Positions 52,133 to 62,061 of a DNA stretch of 64,000 nt are shown piece after piece. The stretch comes from an uncultured Bacteroidota bacterium (GTDB lineage Bacteria; Bacteroidota; Bacteroidia; Flavobacteriales; Flavobacteriaceae), in NCBI GenBank assembly GCA_902560065.1, contig CACEKG010000004.1, positions 1 to 64,000 on the forward strand, written 5' to 3'. Under the pieces are notes generated by a model. That model worked only from the letters and a program-made list of their open reading frames with translations. It searched no databases and was not told the origin of the DNA. Position 1 is the first letter of the stretch, and each line of letters starts with the position of its first letter. The position numbers and the translations under genes are program-made.

Positions 52133-52997
52133 AGGTCTAGGAGTTGCAATGATAACTCCATTTAATAAAAAGGGAAATATTGATTTTGATAAAATTCCAC
52201 AAATAATTGATAATATAGTTTCTGGTTTAGCTAATTATATAGTTGTACTTGGTACAACAGCTGAAACATCTCTACTATCAATGGAAGAAAAAAAACAGTT
52301 AATTAAAATTATAATTGAAGCAAATAATAGTAGATTACCATTGGTTATTGGAATTGGTGGGAATAATACTGATTCGGTAATTAAAGAAATTAATAAGACA
52401 AATCTATTTCATTTTAGCGCAATTTTATCAGTATCACCATACTATGTTAAACCTACTCAAAAAGGTATAATTAAACATTATTCAATGGTTTCAAAAGAGT
52501 GTCCAATACCATTAATTCTATATAATGTTCCATCTAGAACTGGATCTATGATAGAAATAGATACTTACTTGGAAATAATAGATCAAAATGACAATATATT
52601 AGGAATAAAAGAAGCTAGTGGAAATCTGTCTTTTGCTCAAGATTTAATTAAAGCATCTCCTAGTAATATTCAAGTTATTTGTGGTGATGATCAATTAACC
52701 CTACCAATGATATTGTCTGGGGGTTCAGGATCTATATCAGTTATAGCTAATGCTTTTCCAAATAAAATTTCCAAAATGATATCTTTTGCCATGTCTCAAA
52801 AGGTTAGTAAGGCCTATGAAATTCATTTTGAATTATTAGATTTGGTTAAACTTTTATTTTTGGAGGGAAATCCTACTGGAATAAAAGAGTTGATGAGTCA
52901 ATTATCATTGTGTTCAAATATTTTAAGACTCCCGTTGTTAAAGGCCTCAAGTGAATTATCGGAAAAAATTTCTAATAAACTGAAAGAAATAAATTAA
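52122..52997 (+). CDS. dapA: 4-hydroxy-tetrahydrodipicolinate synthase
   Basis: DapA condenses pyruvate with aspartate semialdehyde, the first step to diaminopimelate and lysine. The 291-residue TIM barrel has the Schiff-base lysine Lys163 in GIKEASGN, Tyr134 in LILYNVPSRTG and the substrate loop GTTAETSLL (usually GTTGES; the Ala here is a mild departure). dapF, for a later step, is 9 kb away. Confidence 0.95.
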   Translation: MEIKGLGVAMITPFNKKGNIDFDKIPQIIDNIVSGLANYIVVLGTTAETSLLSMEEKKQLIKIIIEANNSRLPLVIGIGGNNTDSVIKEINKTNLFHFSAILSVSPYYVKPTQKGIIKHYSMVSKECPIPLILYNVPSRTGSMIEIDTYLEIIDQNDNILGIKEASGNLSFAQDLIKASPSNIQVICGDDQLTLPMILSGGSGSISVIANAFPNKISKMISFAMSQKVSKAYEIHFELLDLVKLLFLEGNPTGIKELMSQLSLCSNILRLPLLKASSELSEKISNKLKEIN

Positions 52998-53046
52998 TTC
53001 TTTCATAGTAAAACATATAAAAAATAAAAATTTAATTGAGATTTAT

Positions 53047-53054
53047 TAGATTTG
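53047..53054 (+). promoter_or_regulatory. -7 element immediately upstream of bamD
   Basis: TAGATTTG matches TAnnTTTG and ends 4 bases before the bamD ATG, suggesting a leaderless or nearly leaderless transcript for the bamD-rpoZ-coaBC cluster. No TTG at the -33 distance. Confidence 0.4.
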
Positions 53055-53058
53055 CAAA

Positions 53059-53877
53059 ATGTATTTGCTTAAATATACTTTTTTATTTCTTTTATTTCTC
53101 TCTTTTGTAAAATGTAGTGATTATCAAAAATTACTTAATAGTGATAACGTATCAGAAAAATATAAAGTCGCAGAGGCTTTTTATAACGAAGGAAATTACA
53201 GAAAAGCATCGAGACTTTTTGAACAAATAATTCCAAAGTATAGGGGGAAACCTCAGGCTCAGAGAATTGTATATTTTCTAGCAGATAGTTATTTTTTAGA
53301 CAATAATTTTTATTTAGCTGCAAATCAATTTGAAAATTTTATAAAGTCATACCCAAAGAGTGAGCGCATTATTGAAGCACAATTTAAGGAAGCAAAAAGT
53401 TTTTATTTTCAATCTCCAATTTTTAGCTTAGATCAAGAAGACACATATGTTGGGATAGAAAAATTGCAAGTTTTTATAAATAACTATCCAAATTCAAAAT
53501 TTTCTAAGGAAGCTAATTCATTAATTAATGAATTGCAAATTAAACTTGAGAAAAAAGATTTTGAAATTGCAAAACAATATTATACAATAAGAGATTTTAA
53601 AGCTTCTTTAAAAGCAAATGACAATTTTATTTCATCTTTCCCTGGAACTAAATTTAGAGAAGAATCAATGTATGTAAAATTTAATTCTATGTATGAAATT
53701 GCAATTAATAGTATTGAATTTAAAAAAAAAGAAAGACTAAATGAATTAAAAGATTATATGAAATTAATTCTAGACTATTATCCCGAGACTATGTTTTACG
53801 AGGATTTAGAAAAAAAAAATAAAATAATTGATAAAGAATTAAATTTATTTAAAGAAAAAGAACTACCAACAAAATAA
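53059..53877 (+). CDS. bamD: Outer-membrane assembly lipoprotein BamD
   Basis: BamD is the essential lipoprotein partner of BamA in inserting outer-membrane barrels. The 272-residue protein has a hydrophobic signal with Cys19 (SFVKCSDYQK) as the likely lipidated residue; lysine just before it is unusual for a lipobox. TPR repeats follow (KYKVAEAFYNEGNYRKASRLFEQ; YFLADSYFLDNNFYLAANQFE). Starts the cluster bamD-rpoZ-coaBC-DUF4835-recN. Confidence 0.93.
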   Translation: MYLLKYTFLFLLFLSFVKCSDYQKLLNSDNVSEKYKVAEAFYNEGNYRKASRLFEQIIPKYRGKPQAQRIVYFLADSYFLDNNFYLAANQFENFIKSYPKSERIIEAQFKEAKSFYFQSPIFSLDQEDTYVGIEKLQVFINNYPNSKFSKEANSLINELQIKLEKKDFEIAKQYYTIRDFKASLKANDNFISSFPGTKFREESMYVKFNSMYEIAINSIEFKKKERLNELKDYMKLILDYYPETMFYEDLEKKNKIIDKELNLFKEKELPTK

Positions 53878-53883
53878 TTTATT

Positions 53884-54216
53884 ATGACAAAATATAGAGA
53901 ATCAAAAGCATCTTTAACAACAAAAACATATAATAAAGATAATATTGAATTAAACACAAATAACATTTATGAGGCATTATCAATAATTGCTAAAAGAACA
54001 AATCAAATTAATTTAGATATCAAAAAAGAACTTCATGAGAAATTAGATGAGTTTGCTACTCATAATGACAGTTTAGAAGAAATATTTGAGAATAAAGAAC
54101 AAATTGAAGTTTCTAAATTTTATGAACGTTTGCCAAAACCACATGCAATTGCTATTGAAGAATGGTTAAATGATAGAATATATCACAGAAATACTGATGA
54201 AGAAACTAATTTTTAA
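53884..54216 (+). CDS. rpoZ: RNA polymerase omega subunit-like protein
   Basis: A 110-residue protein. NNIYEALSIIAKRTNQINLDIKKEL (about residues 26-50) corresponds to the omega core helix region that helps fold the beta-prime subunit; a C-terminal extension is typical for Bacteroidota. The position between bamD and coaBC is the conserved one. It ends 2 bases before the coaBC start. Confidence 0.85.
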   Translation: MTKYRESKASLTTKTYNKDNIELNTNNIYEALSIIAKRTNQINLDIKKELHEKLDEFATHNDSLEEIFENKEQIEVSKFYERLPKPHAIAIEEWLNDRIYHRNTDEETNF

Positions 54217-54218
54217 AA

Positions 54219-55427
54219 ATGAGTTTTCTTATTGGAAAAAAGGTTTTAGTCGGTGTTACTGGAGGAATTGCAGCATACAAATCACCTGAAATTGTAAGAC
54301 ACCTAATAAAAAAAGGATCTGAAGTTAAGGTTATAATGACTCCTTCCTCTAAGGATTTTGTTACCCCACTTTCATTGTCAACTGTTTCAAAAAACCCTGT
54401 ATTATCAAGTTTTACATCGGAAGATTTAGACAATCCTTTATGGAATAATCATGTTGATATAGCTAATTGGGCTGATTTGTTTTTAATTGCTCCTGCTACT
54501 TCTAATACTATCTCATCTATGGCGAATGGAAATTGCAACAATTTACTTTTAGCAACTTATTTTTCATCTAAATGTCCTGTAATAATAGCTCCTGCTATGG
54601 ATTTAGACATGTATGAACATCCAACAAATAAAAAAAATTTAAGAAAATTAAATTCATTTGGAAATATAATTTTGCCTGTTGGAGAGGGATTTTTAGCTAG
54701 TGGTTTAAATGGAAAGGGCAGAATGCTTGAGCCAGAAGAAATTATAAATTTTATTGATAATTTTTTTAAAAAAAAACTAACTCTTTACAAAAAAGAAATT
54801 TTAATTACTGCAGGACCTACATATGAAAAAATTGATTTAGTTCGTTTTATCGGAAATTATTCATCTGGAAAAATGGGATTTTCTTTAGCTAGGGTAGCTC
54901 TTGACCTTGGGGCTAAAGTTTATTTAATATCTGGGCCAACTTCTCAGAAAATTGATCATCCTAATTTAGAACAGATAGATATTATATCAGCATCAGATAT
55001 GTTGGACAAAGTAAAATTATTGTATAAAAAAGTTGATATAGCGATCGCATCAGCTGCAGTTTCAGATTTTAAACCATTGAAAATATTAAATAAAAAAATT
55101 AAAAAAGAAGATGATGTTAAACAACTAAAACTTAAAAATACGGTTGATATTCTTGATTATATGGGACAAAATAAAAAAAATCAATTGCTAGTCGGTTTTG
55201 CATTAGAATCAGAAAATGAAATTAAAAATGCTAAAAAGAAATTAAAAAGTAAAAATTTGGATTTTATTGTTTTAAATTCTTTAAATGAAAAAAAGGGTGG
55301 TATCAATAGTGATAACAATAAAATAACAATTATTAAAAAGGACTCTTCTATTAGAGATTTTAACTTAAAATCTAAAATTAATGTTGCTAAAGATATATTT
55401 AAAGAAATAATTCATGAGATCATTTAA
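54219..55427 (+). CDS. coaBC: Bifunctional phosphopantothenoylcysteine decarboxylase/synthetase
   Basis: CoaBC makes 4'-phosphopantetheine for CoA. The 402-residue protein has the flavoprotein decarboxylase part (VGVTGGIAAYKSPEIVRHL; PAMDLDMYEHPTNKKNL) and the synthetase part (ITAGPTYEKIDLVRFIGNYSSG near residue 195). Works between PanB and CoaE, both in the window. Overlaps the next gene by 14 bases. Confidence 0.96.
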   Translation: MSFLIGKKVLVGVTGGIAAYKSPEIVRHLIKKGSEVKVIMTPSSKDFVTPLSLSTVSKNPVLSSFTSEDLDNPLWNNHVDIANWADLFLIAPATSNTISSMANGNCNNLLLATYFSSKCPVIIAPAMDLDMYEHPTNKKNLRKLNSFGNIILPVGEGFLASGLNGKGRMLEPEEIINFIDNFFKKKLTLYKKEILITAGPTYEKIDLVRFIGNYSSGKMGFSLARVALDLGAKVYLISGPTSQKIDHPNLEQIDIISASDMLDKVKLLYKKVDIAIASAAVSDFKPLKILNKKIKKEDDVKQLKLKNTVDILDYMGQNKKNQLLVGFALESENEIKNAKKKLKSKNLDFIVLNSLNEKKGGINSDNNKITIIKKDSSIRDFNLKSKINVAKDIFKEIIHEII

Positions 55428-56310
55428 TTTTTTCTTTTTTCTTATTTTTTTTGTTTTTATTCATAAGATTATTTCGCAAGAATTAAATGCTCAAGTAATT
55501 GTTAATTCTAATTTAGTGAATCAAACTAATCAGCAGATTTTTCAAACTTTAGAAAAGTCTCTTAATGAATTTTTAAACAATCAATCATGGACAAATAAAG
55601 AATTTCTTAGTAATGAAAAGATTACCTGTAGCTTTATTTTTACCCTTTCGAGTTATAAAAATGATAAATTTGAGGGGACTCTTCAAGTTCAATCTCAAAG
55701 ACCAGTTTTTGATTCAAATTATGACAGTCCGGTATTAAATTTTCTGGACAAAGATATTGAATTTAAATACCAAGAATTTCAACCTTTATTTTTTAACAAA
55801 TCTTCTTTTGAATCTAATTTAGTTTCTATTGTTAGTTATTATTCATTTTTGATAATTGGATTGGATATGGATACTTTTAAATTAAATGGAGGGTCTTTTT
55901 CTTTTGACAATGCTCAAACTATTGTGAACTTAGCTAGACAATCTGGTTTTAAAGGATGGAACCCTAATGAAAGTGACAGAAATCGATTTTGGTTAATAGA
56001 ATCTATTTTATCTAATTCATTTAATGATTATAGAGAATCATTATACATATATCATAAAAAGGGATTAGACTTTATGACTAATAATAATTTTGAAGCAAAA
56101 ATATCTATTCTTGAATCTATAAATAATTTGGAAAAAGTTTACAATGTTAGACCTGATTCTTATTTACTTCAAATTTTTTTTGATGCTAAATCTGATGAAA
56201 TTGTAAATATATTTTCTGGGGGTCCTAAAGTTGATTTAAATTCAACTTTAAGTGTTTTAAAAAAAATATCTCCTTTTTTTAATTCTAAATGGAAACAAAT
56301 AAAAATGTAA
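55414..56310 (+). CDS. Secreted DUF4835 protein (PorD-like)
   Basis: A 298-residue exported protein with a signal peptide (FFFFLIFFVFIHKIISQ) and a body beginning LNAQVIVNSNLVNQTNQQIF. The SFIFTLSSYKNDKFEGTLQVQSQRP stretch and position after coaBC match DUF4835; some members are called PorD and linked to type IX secretion. No other secretion gene is nearby, so that role is tentative. Confidence 0.85.
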   Translation: MRSFNFFFFLIFFVFIHKIISQELNAQVIVNSNLVNQTNQQIFQTLEKSLNEFLNNQSWTNKEFLSNEKITCSFIFTLSSYKNDKFEGTLQVQSQRPVFDSNYDSPVLNFLDKDIEFKYQEFQPLFFNKSSFESNLVSIVSYYSFLIIGLDMDTFKLNGGSFSFDNAQTIVNLARQSGFKGWNPNESDRNRFWLIESILSNSFNDYRESLYIYHKKGLDFMTNNNFEAKISILESINNLEKVYNVRPDSYLLQIFFDAKSDEIVNIFSGGPKVDLNSTLSVLKKISPFFNSKWKQIKM

Positions 56311-56360
56311 TTTATTTTTTTAAATTATACTAAATTTTAATTGAATTTAAAAATTAAAAA

Positions 56361-58013
56361 TTGTTAACACAACTAAGAATAAAAAACTTTGCGCTAATTG
56401 ATGAATTAACTGTATCTTTTTCAGGCGGAATGTCATGTATTACTGGAGAAACAGGAGCTGGTAAATCTATTTTATTAGGCGGACTCTCATTGGTTTTAGG
56501 TAAAAGAGCAGATATAAGTTTATTAAAAGATTTAAATAAAAAATGTGTTATTGAAGCTGTTTTTCAAATTAAAAATTATGATTTGAAGAATTTTTTTTCT
56601 GAAAATAATTTAGATTATTTTGATGAAACAATTTTAAGGAGAGAAGTTATACCAAATGGAAAATCCCGAGCTTTTATAAATGATACTCCTGTTAAGGTAA
56701 ACATGCTAGAGAATTTAAGTATGAATTTAATTGATATTCATTCTCAAAATGAAAAACAATTAATAAATCAAGAATCTTACCAATTTTTAATAATAGACTC
56801 TTTTGCAAAAAATAATTATATTTTAAATGAATATAAAATTTTTATGAATGAATATAATTTGATTAATGATGAATTGGAAAATTTAAAAAACAAACGTTTT
56901 GAATTGAATCAATCTTTTGAATATAAGAAATTTATTTATGATGAATTGTTAAATACAAACTTGCCTGAAAATTATGAAGATGATATAGAATATAAATATC
57001 GTGAGCTATCAAATGTAGAAGAAATAAAAGAGAATTTAAGAAAATCAATTTCTCTTTTAGAAAACGAACAAATTGGATTAATTAATAAATTGATTGAATT
57101 TAGGAATATAATTAAGGATCTTAATCAAAGCTCTAATAAATATTTGAAAGTTAAAGAAAGAACGGATTTTATTTATTATGAATTAATTGATTTCCTTGAG
57201 GATTTTAATAAAAGAATTGAAAATTTAGATCTATATCCTGAGGAGTTATTGACATTAGAAAACAGAATTAATGAAATCAATGCTCTTTTAAACAAACATA
57301 AGCTTAAAAAAGTTTCAGAATTAATCTATTTAAGAGATGAACTGAGAAAAGAAATTGAAAAAAATGAAAATATTGATCAATATATTTTATCAGTTAAGAA
57401 GAAAAAAAGAGATTTAGAAACAAAATTAAATAATTTATCAAGAGAGATCTCTAAAAAAAGAAAAGCAGTCATTCCTTCTATTGAATCTGATCTTAAAAGA
57501 TTAACTCACAGAATGGGTATGAAAGATGCAAGCTTTAAAATAGAATTAACTAATTCTGAAACTTTTTTAAAAAATGGAAAAGAATCCATTGCATTTTATT
57601 TTAAAGCTAATAAAGGAACTGATTTTAAATTATTAAAGAAAATAGCTTCTGGTGGAGAAATATCCAGAATTATGCTGTCAATTAAAAATATAATATCTAA
57701 ATTTAAAAAACTGCCAACAATAATTTTTGATGAAATTGATTCAGGCGTTTCAGGTAAAATATCTGATAGTATAGCAGATATAATGTATGAACTTTCAGTA
57801 ACAACTCAAGTATTTACTATTACTCATTTGCCCCAAGTTGCTTCCAAAGGCAATAATCATTTTAAGGTATTTAAAAATACAAATAAGTCAAATACAAATA
57901 CTTTTATAAAGCAATTAACTAAGAAAGAAAGAGTTGATGAAATAGCTTTAATGTTATCTGGAAATAAAATTACAGACACAGCAAAAGCACATGCTAAACA
58001 ATTATTGAATTAG
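56361..58013 (+). CDS. recN: DNA repair ATPase RecN
   Basis: RecN is an SMC-like protein for double-strand-break repair. The 550-residue protein starts at TTG with LTQLRIKNFALIDELTVSF; Walker A is GETGAGKSILLGG (about residues 29-41), a long central coiled coil spans about 150-370, and the Walker B/signature region includes SGGEISRIMLSIK and IIFDEIDSGVSG. No ATG fits, so TTG is the start. Confidence 0.95.
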   Translation: MLTQLRIKNFALIDELTVSFSGGMSCITGETGAGKSILLGGLSLVLGKRADISLLKDLNKKCVIEAVFQIKNYDLKNFFSENNLDYFDETILRREVIPNGKSRAFINDTPVKVNMLENLSMNLIDIHSQNEKQLINQESYQFLIIDSFAKNNYILNEYKIFMNEYNLINDELENLKNKRFELNQSFEYKKFIYDELLNTNLPENYEDDIEYKYRELSNVEEIKENLRKSISLLENEQIGLINKLIEFRNIIKDLNQSSNKYLKVKERTDFIYYELIDFLEDFNKRIENLDLYPEELLTLENRINEINALLNKHKLKKVSELIYLRDELRKEIEKNENIDQYILSVKKKKRDLETKLNNLSREISKKRKAVIPSIESDLKRLTHRMGMKDASFKIELTNSETFLKNGKESIAFYFKANKGTDFKLLKKIASGGEISRIMLSIKNIISKFKKLPTIIFDEIDSGVSGKISDSIADIMYELSVTTQVFTITHLPQVASKGNNHFKVFKNTNKSNTNTFIKQLTKKERVDEIALMLSGNKITDTAKAHAKQLLN

Positions 58014-58016
58014 CAG

Positions 58017-58024
58017 TATATTTG
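58017..58024 (+). promoter_or_regulatory. -7 element upstream of fabI
   Basis: TATATTTG, matching TAnnTTTG, lies 19 bases before the fabI ATG, in the short gap after recN. Confidence 0.35.
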
Positions 58025-58043
58025 AAAAAAAGTTAAAATTAAT

Positions 58044-58856
58044 ATGTCACACAAAATTTTAGAAGGTAAAAAAGGGATTGTTTTTGGAGCATTGGACAGT
58101 TCATCTATAGCATGGAAAACAGCTGAAGCTATTCATAAATCTGGTGGTAAATTTGTTTTAACAAACGCTCCTGTTGCTTTAAGAATGGGTTCAATTAGTG
58201 AATTAGCTAAGCAAACGAACTCCAGTTTAATTTCTGCAGATGCAACCAATATGGATGATCTTTCAAATCTTATAGATGAAACACAAAACATATTTGGTTC
58301 CAAAATAGATTTTGTTTTACATTCAATAGGAATGTCAGTAAATGTGAGAAAAGAAAAAAAATATACCGAACTAAATTATGATTGGTTAACAAAAGGATGG
58401 GATGTTTCTGCAGTTTCATTTCATAAATTATTACAGGTTTTATATAAATGTGACGCTATGAATCAATGGGGAAGCATAGTTGCGTTATCATATATTGCAT
58501 CTCAAAGGGTATTCCCAAATTACAATGATATGGCTGACAATAAGGCTTATCTAGAATCCATTGCACGAAGTTTCGGATATTTTTTTGGAAAAGAAAAAAA
58601 AGTAAGGGTTAATACTATTTCTCAATCTCCGACCATTACTACAGCTGGAAAAGGCGTTGAAGGTTTAAATAATTTTTTGAACTACGCAGAAAAAATGTCT
58701 CCTCTTGGAAATGCATCAGCAGAAGATTGTGCAAATTATATAGTTTCTTTATTTTCTGATTATACAAAAAAAGTTTCTCTTCAAAACCTATTTCATGATG
58801 GAGGATTCTCTAATGTTGGCATAAGTGAAGAAATTATAAAAATGTTTAGTGATTAA
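58044..58856 (+). CDS. fabI: Enoyl-ACP reductase (NADH)
   Basis: FabI completes each round of fatty-acid elongation. The 270-residue short-chain reductase has the FabI-type nucleotide loop GIVFGALDSSSIAWKTAEAI, the Ser/Ile-containing LHSIGMS, and the catalytic Tyr-x6-Lys in YNDMADNKAYLE. It is the target of triclosan-class inhibitors in other bacteria. Confidence 0.95.
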   Translation: MSHKILEGKKGIVFGALDSSSIAWKTAEAIHKSGGKFVLTNAPVALRMGSISELAKQTNSSLISADATNMDDLSNLIDETQNIFGSKIDFVLHSIGMSVNVRKEKKYTELNYDWLTKGWDVSAVSFHKLLQVLYKCDAMNQWGSIVALSYIASQRVFPNYNDMADNKAYLESIARSFGYFFGKEKKVRVNTISQSPTITTAGKGVEGLNNFLNYAEKMSPLGNASAEDCANYIVSLFSDYTKKVSLQNLFHDGGFSNVGISEEIIKMFSD

Positions 58857-58877
58857 GTAAATAATAAATTTGATCTT

Positions 58878-59834
58878 TTGATAAAGTTAAGAATCGATCA
58901 GAAAATTTTAAAATTTTTTAAAACAATTAACTCTAGTTTTTTTATAATTTTTCTTATTATTTCTTGTTTTTTTTGGATAGTAACGAAATTTTCTAATACC
59001 TATAAGATTAAAAATGATTTTTATATAAATTGGATAAACATTCCCGAAACAATTGTTCTTGATGATCAACAAAAAAAAATATCTATTTTGTTATCTGCAT
59101 CAGGATTTGAGATTCTACTTTATAAATTTTTTAAAGATAATATTGATTTGAGTTTGGATAAAGATGTTACTTATAATAATAACATAGCTCAAGTTAATAT
59201 TAATAAAAAAATGTATGAAATTGAAAATCAGCTTTTTGAGAATAATAAAATAGAAGACTTAATCTCAAAACAAATTTCATTTAAATATTCAATTCTATCA
59301 AGAAAAAAAGTTCCAGTTTTTTTTGATGAAAATATTAGCTTTAGACCAGGATACCTAAATGAGGACGAATTTAATATAATTCCAGATAGTATTATTGTAA
59401 TAGGGCCAATGCATATTATTGATACACTAAAAAGAGTAAAAACTATATTATATAAAAAAAATGATGTTTATAGGTCAATTAATGAAGAAATTGAACTTTT
59501 AAAATTAGAAAACTTATTCTACAATAAAAATCAGGTAAAAATTTCAAGTATTGTAAAAAAATATTCTGAAAAGGAATTTAAAATACCAATTAGAATATTA
59601 AACCTTCCAGATTCAATTAAATTAAAATTATTTCCAAACTACGTTACTTTAAAAGCAATAATTAGTCTTGATAATTATAATAACATTACTAATGATGATT
59701 TTATAATTACTACTAATTATAAATTATTAAATTCTAATTTCAGCAATTTATCACTACTTTTAGCTAAATATCCTAAAGACGTTAAAAATATAAATTGGTA
59801 CCCTAAAACAGTAAATTATTTAATAAGAAAATGA
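58878..59834 (+). CDS. YbbR-domain membrane protein
   Basis: A 318-residue protein with one N-terminal transmembrane helix (SSFFIIFLIISCFFWIVT, about residues 18-36) and a mainly beta extracytoplasmic part containing YbbR-like repeats (PVFFDENISFRPGYLNEDEF; IPDSIIVIGPMHIIDTLK). In Firmicutes YbbR (CdaR) regulates cyclic di-AMP synthase; no cdaA is seen here. Start is TTG. Overlaps coaE by 4 bases. Confidence 0.8.
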   Translation: MIKLRIDQKILKFFKTINSSFFIIFLIISCFFWIVTKFSNTYKIKNDFYINWINIPETIVLDDQQKKISILLSASGFEILLYKFFKDNIDLSLDKDVTYNNNIAQVNINKKMYEIENQLFENNKIEDLISKQISFKYSILSRKKVPVFFDENISFRPGYLNEDEFNIIPDSIIVIGPMHIIDTLKRVKTILYKKNDVYRSINEEIELLKLENLFYNKNQVKISSIVKKYSEKEFKIPIRILNLPDSIKLKLFPNYVTLKAIISLDNYNNITNDDFIITTNYKLLNSNFSNLSLLLAKYPKDVKNINWYPKTVNYLIRK

Positions 59835-60412
59835 AGATAATTGGGTTAACTGGGGGAATAGGGTCAGGGAAATCATCAATTTTAAATCTTTTTAAAAAAA
59901 AGAATATTAGTTGTTTCAACACAGACTTTATTGCAAAAAAATTAATGGACAATGAACTTAAGGAAAAAATTAAAACTTTATTTGGAACAGATATATATAA
60001 AAAGGGGGAATTAAATAGAAAAAAAATTTCTAAAATTGTTTTTAATGATATAGAAAAATTAAATAAGTTGAATTCAATAGTTCATCCAGCGGTAAGAAAA
60101 AACTTTACGGATTTTGTTAAAAGAAATAAAAAAGACAAATTTATTGTTTATGAAACGGCTTTATTGTTTGAAACTGGTTTTAATAAAGAATGTGACATTA
60201 TTATACTTGTTATTGCACCTTTGAAAAAAAGAATTAAAAGAATAATAAAAAGAGATGGTCTTTTGAAATCAGAAATAACTAGAAGAATAAATCATCAATG
60301 GTCAGATGAAAAGAAAGTGGATTTATCAGATTATATTATTAATAATGATAATTGGGGAAATACTTTGATTGAATTTGACAAAATTTTCAATAAATTAAAT
60401 TTATCTTATTAA
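59831..60412 (+). CDS. coaE: Dephospho-CoA kinase
   Basis: The final enzyme of CoA synthesis. The 193-residue P-loop kinase starts MKIIGLTGGIGSGKSSILNLF and has the DFIAKKL and VYETALLFETGF regions plus the lid region RIIKRDGLLKSEITRRI. Overlaps the YbbR gene by 4 bases. Confidence 0.96.
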   Translation: MKIIGLTGGIGSGKSSILNLFKKKNISCFNTDFIAKKLMDNELKEKIKTLFGTDIYKKGELNRKKISKIVFNDIEKLNKLNSIVHPAVRKNFTDFVKRNKKDKFIVYETALLFETGFNKECDIIILVIAPLKKRIKRIIKRDGLLKSEITRRINHQWSDEKKVDLSDYIINNDNWGNTLIEFDKIFNKLNLSY

Positions 60413-60469
60413 CATTGTTTTAATATATTTTATTATAAAAATGACAGAAATTTGTAAAAAATTATTGAA

Positions 60470-62056
60470 TTGAAAAAAAATATTTTTTTATCGTTGGTTT
60501 TCTTAACAATAGCATCTATTATAGGTATTATTCTATTTCAAGGCTATTGGATATATTCAGCTTGGGAGAATAAAGAAGAAGAATTTTCTCTTTCAGTTCA
60601 ACAATCCATTCAAAAAGTATCAAAAGAAGTTCAAGAAAGAGAATTATCTGATTATATAACGGCTTATGAGAGGTATATAGACTCTTTAGGGTCTCCTGAT
60701 AATGCTAATTTTGCAGAAGTTTATCTTTTTTTAGATGACGATAAATCAAGTGATTTAATGTCTTATTATGCTTATGGCATTTTACAAGAAGATTATAATA
60801 TTCAACCTTATTTAGTTCAAAATGACACATCAAATGTTAGAAAAATAACGGATTTTAAAAGTGTAAAAAACACTACTGTTATAGATAAAAATAACATTTT
60901 TGATAGGGCAAATAATTTAACAAGCTCTATTGAAAAGATTAAAACTGTTAATAGGATTAATCTTTATGATCAGGCAAAAAGAGAGGCTTTTACTCAATAT
61001 TCTAAAAATATTCCCATTCATAAAAGATTAAACTCAAATGAATTGAATTTTTTAATTGAAAGAGAACTCGAAAATAAAAACATAAACACTCCTTTTGATT
61101 TTTTAGTTTTAAATAACGGCTTGGTAACAAAAGTAAAATCAAATAATTATATTGAAAAATACTTGGGACCAAAATATTTTACCCCACTTTTTTTTGATGA
61201 AAATGGAGTAGCTCAATATGAATTAGTAGTTTCTTTTCCAGAAAAAAACCAATATGTATTATCTTCTATTTTTGGAATCGGTGCTTTAACTTTTTTTCTT
61301 ACAATAATTATTGTAGTTGTTTCATCTACAGCATTATATCAAATGATAAAACAGAAAAAAAACTCAGAAATTAAAACAGATTTCATTAATAACATGTCAC
61401 ATGAATTTAAAACCCCTATAGCTACTATTAATTTAGCATTAGATTCTATTTCAAATTCTAAGCTGATTACAAAACCGAAGGTGATAAATAATTATGTTAA
61501 AATGATTAGAGAAGAAAATTCAAGAATGTTAGAACAAGTTGAAAACATTTTAACAATTTCTCAACTTGAAAGAAATAAGAATTCACTTGTACTGAATACT
61601 ATAAAAATGCATCCTATTATTAATACCGCAATAAACCATATTAAATTAATAATCTCTAATAAGGGTGGAAAAACTATTAAAAATTTAAAAGCATCAAATG
61701 ATATGTTTCATGGCAATAAAAATCATTTTATTAATATTTTAATAAATATTCTTGATAATGCAATTAAGTATTCAAAAGATTCTCCAGAAATTAAAATTGA
61801 AACTAAAAATGATGATTCTCATATTTTTGTCATTATTAAAGATAAAGGAATTGGTATGGATTCTAATACTCAAAGAAAAATATTTGATAAGTTTTATAGA
61901 GAACAATCAGGAAATATTCATGATGTAAAGGGGCATGGTTTAGGTTTGTCTTATGTTAAAAAAATTATTGATCTTCATAAGGGTGAAATTAAAATTAATA
62001 GTAAAAAAGGTAAAGGTTCAAATTTTATTATTTCTATACCTTTAATAAATGCATAA
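60470..62056 (+). CDS. Sensor histidine kinase (two-component)
   Basis: A 528-residue membrane kinase. Two transmembrane helices (about 6-28 and 265-290) enclose a large extracytoplasmic sensor. The phospho-acceptor is His311 in NNMSHEFKTPIATI; the ATPase domain has NILDNAIKYSKDSP, GIGMD and GHGLGLSYVKKIIDLHKGEI. Start is TTG. The order with the next gene and coaE recalls the RprX/RprY pair of Bacteroidota, from memory. Signal unknown. Confidence 0.9.
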   Translation: MKKNIFLSLVFLTIASIIGIILFQGYWIYSAWENKEEEFSLSVQQSIQKVSKEVQERELSDYITAYERYIDSLGSPDNANFAEVYLFLDDDKSSDLMSYYAYGILQEDYNIQPYLVQNDTSNVRKITDFKSVKNTTVIDKNNIFDRANNLTSSIEKIKTVNRINLYDQAKREAFTQYSKNIPIHKRLNSNELNFLIERELENKNINTPFDFLVLNNGLVTKVKSNNYIEKYLGPKYFTPLFFDENGVAQYELVVSFPEKNQYVLSSIFGIGALTFFLTIIIVVVSSTALYQMIKQKKNSEIKTDFINNMSHEFKTPIATINLALDSISNSKLITKPKVINNYVKMIREENSRMLEQVENILTISQLERNKNSLVLNTIKMHPIINTAINHIKLIISNKGGKTIKNLKASNDMFHGNKNHFINILINILDNAIKYSKDSPEIKIETKNDDSHIFVIIKDKGIGMDSNTQRKIFDKFYREQSGNIHDVKGHGLGLSYVKKIIDLHKGEIKINSKKGKGSNFIISIPLINA

Positions 62057-62061
62057 TTTTA

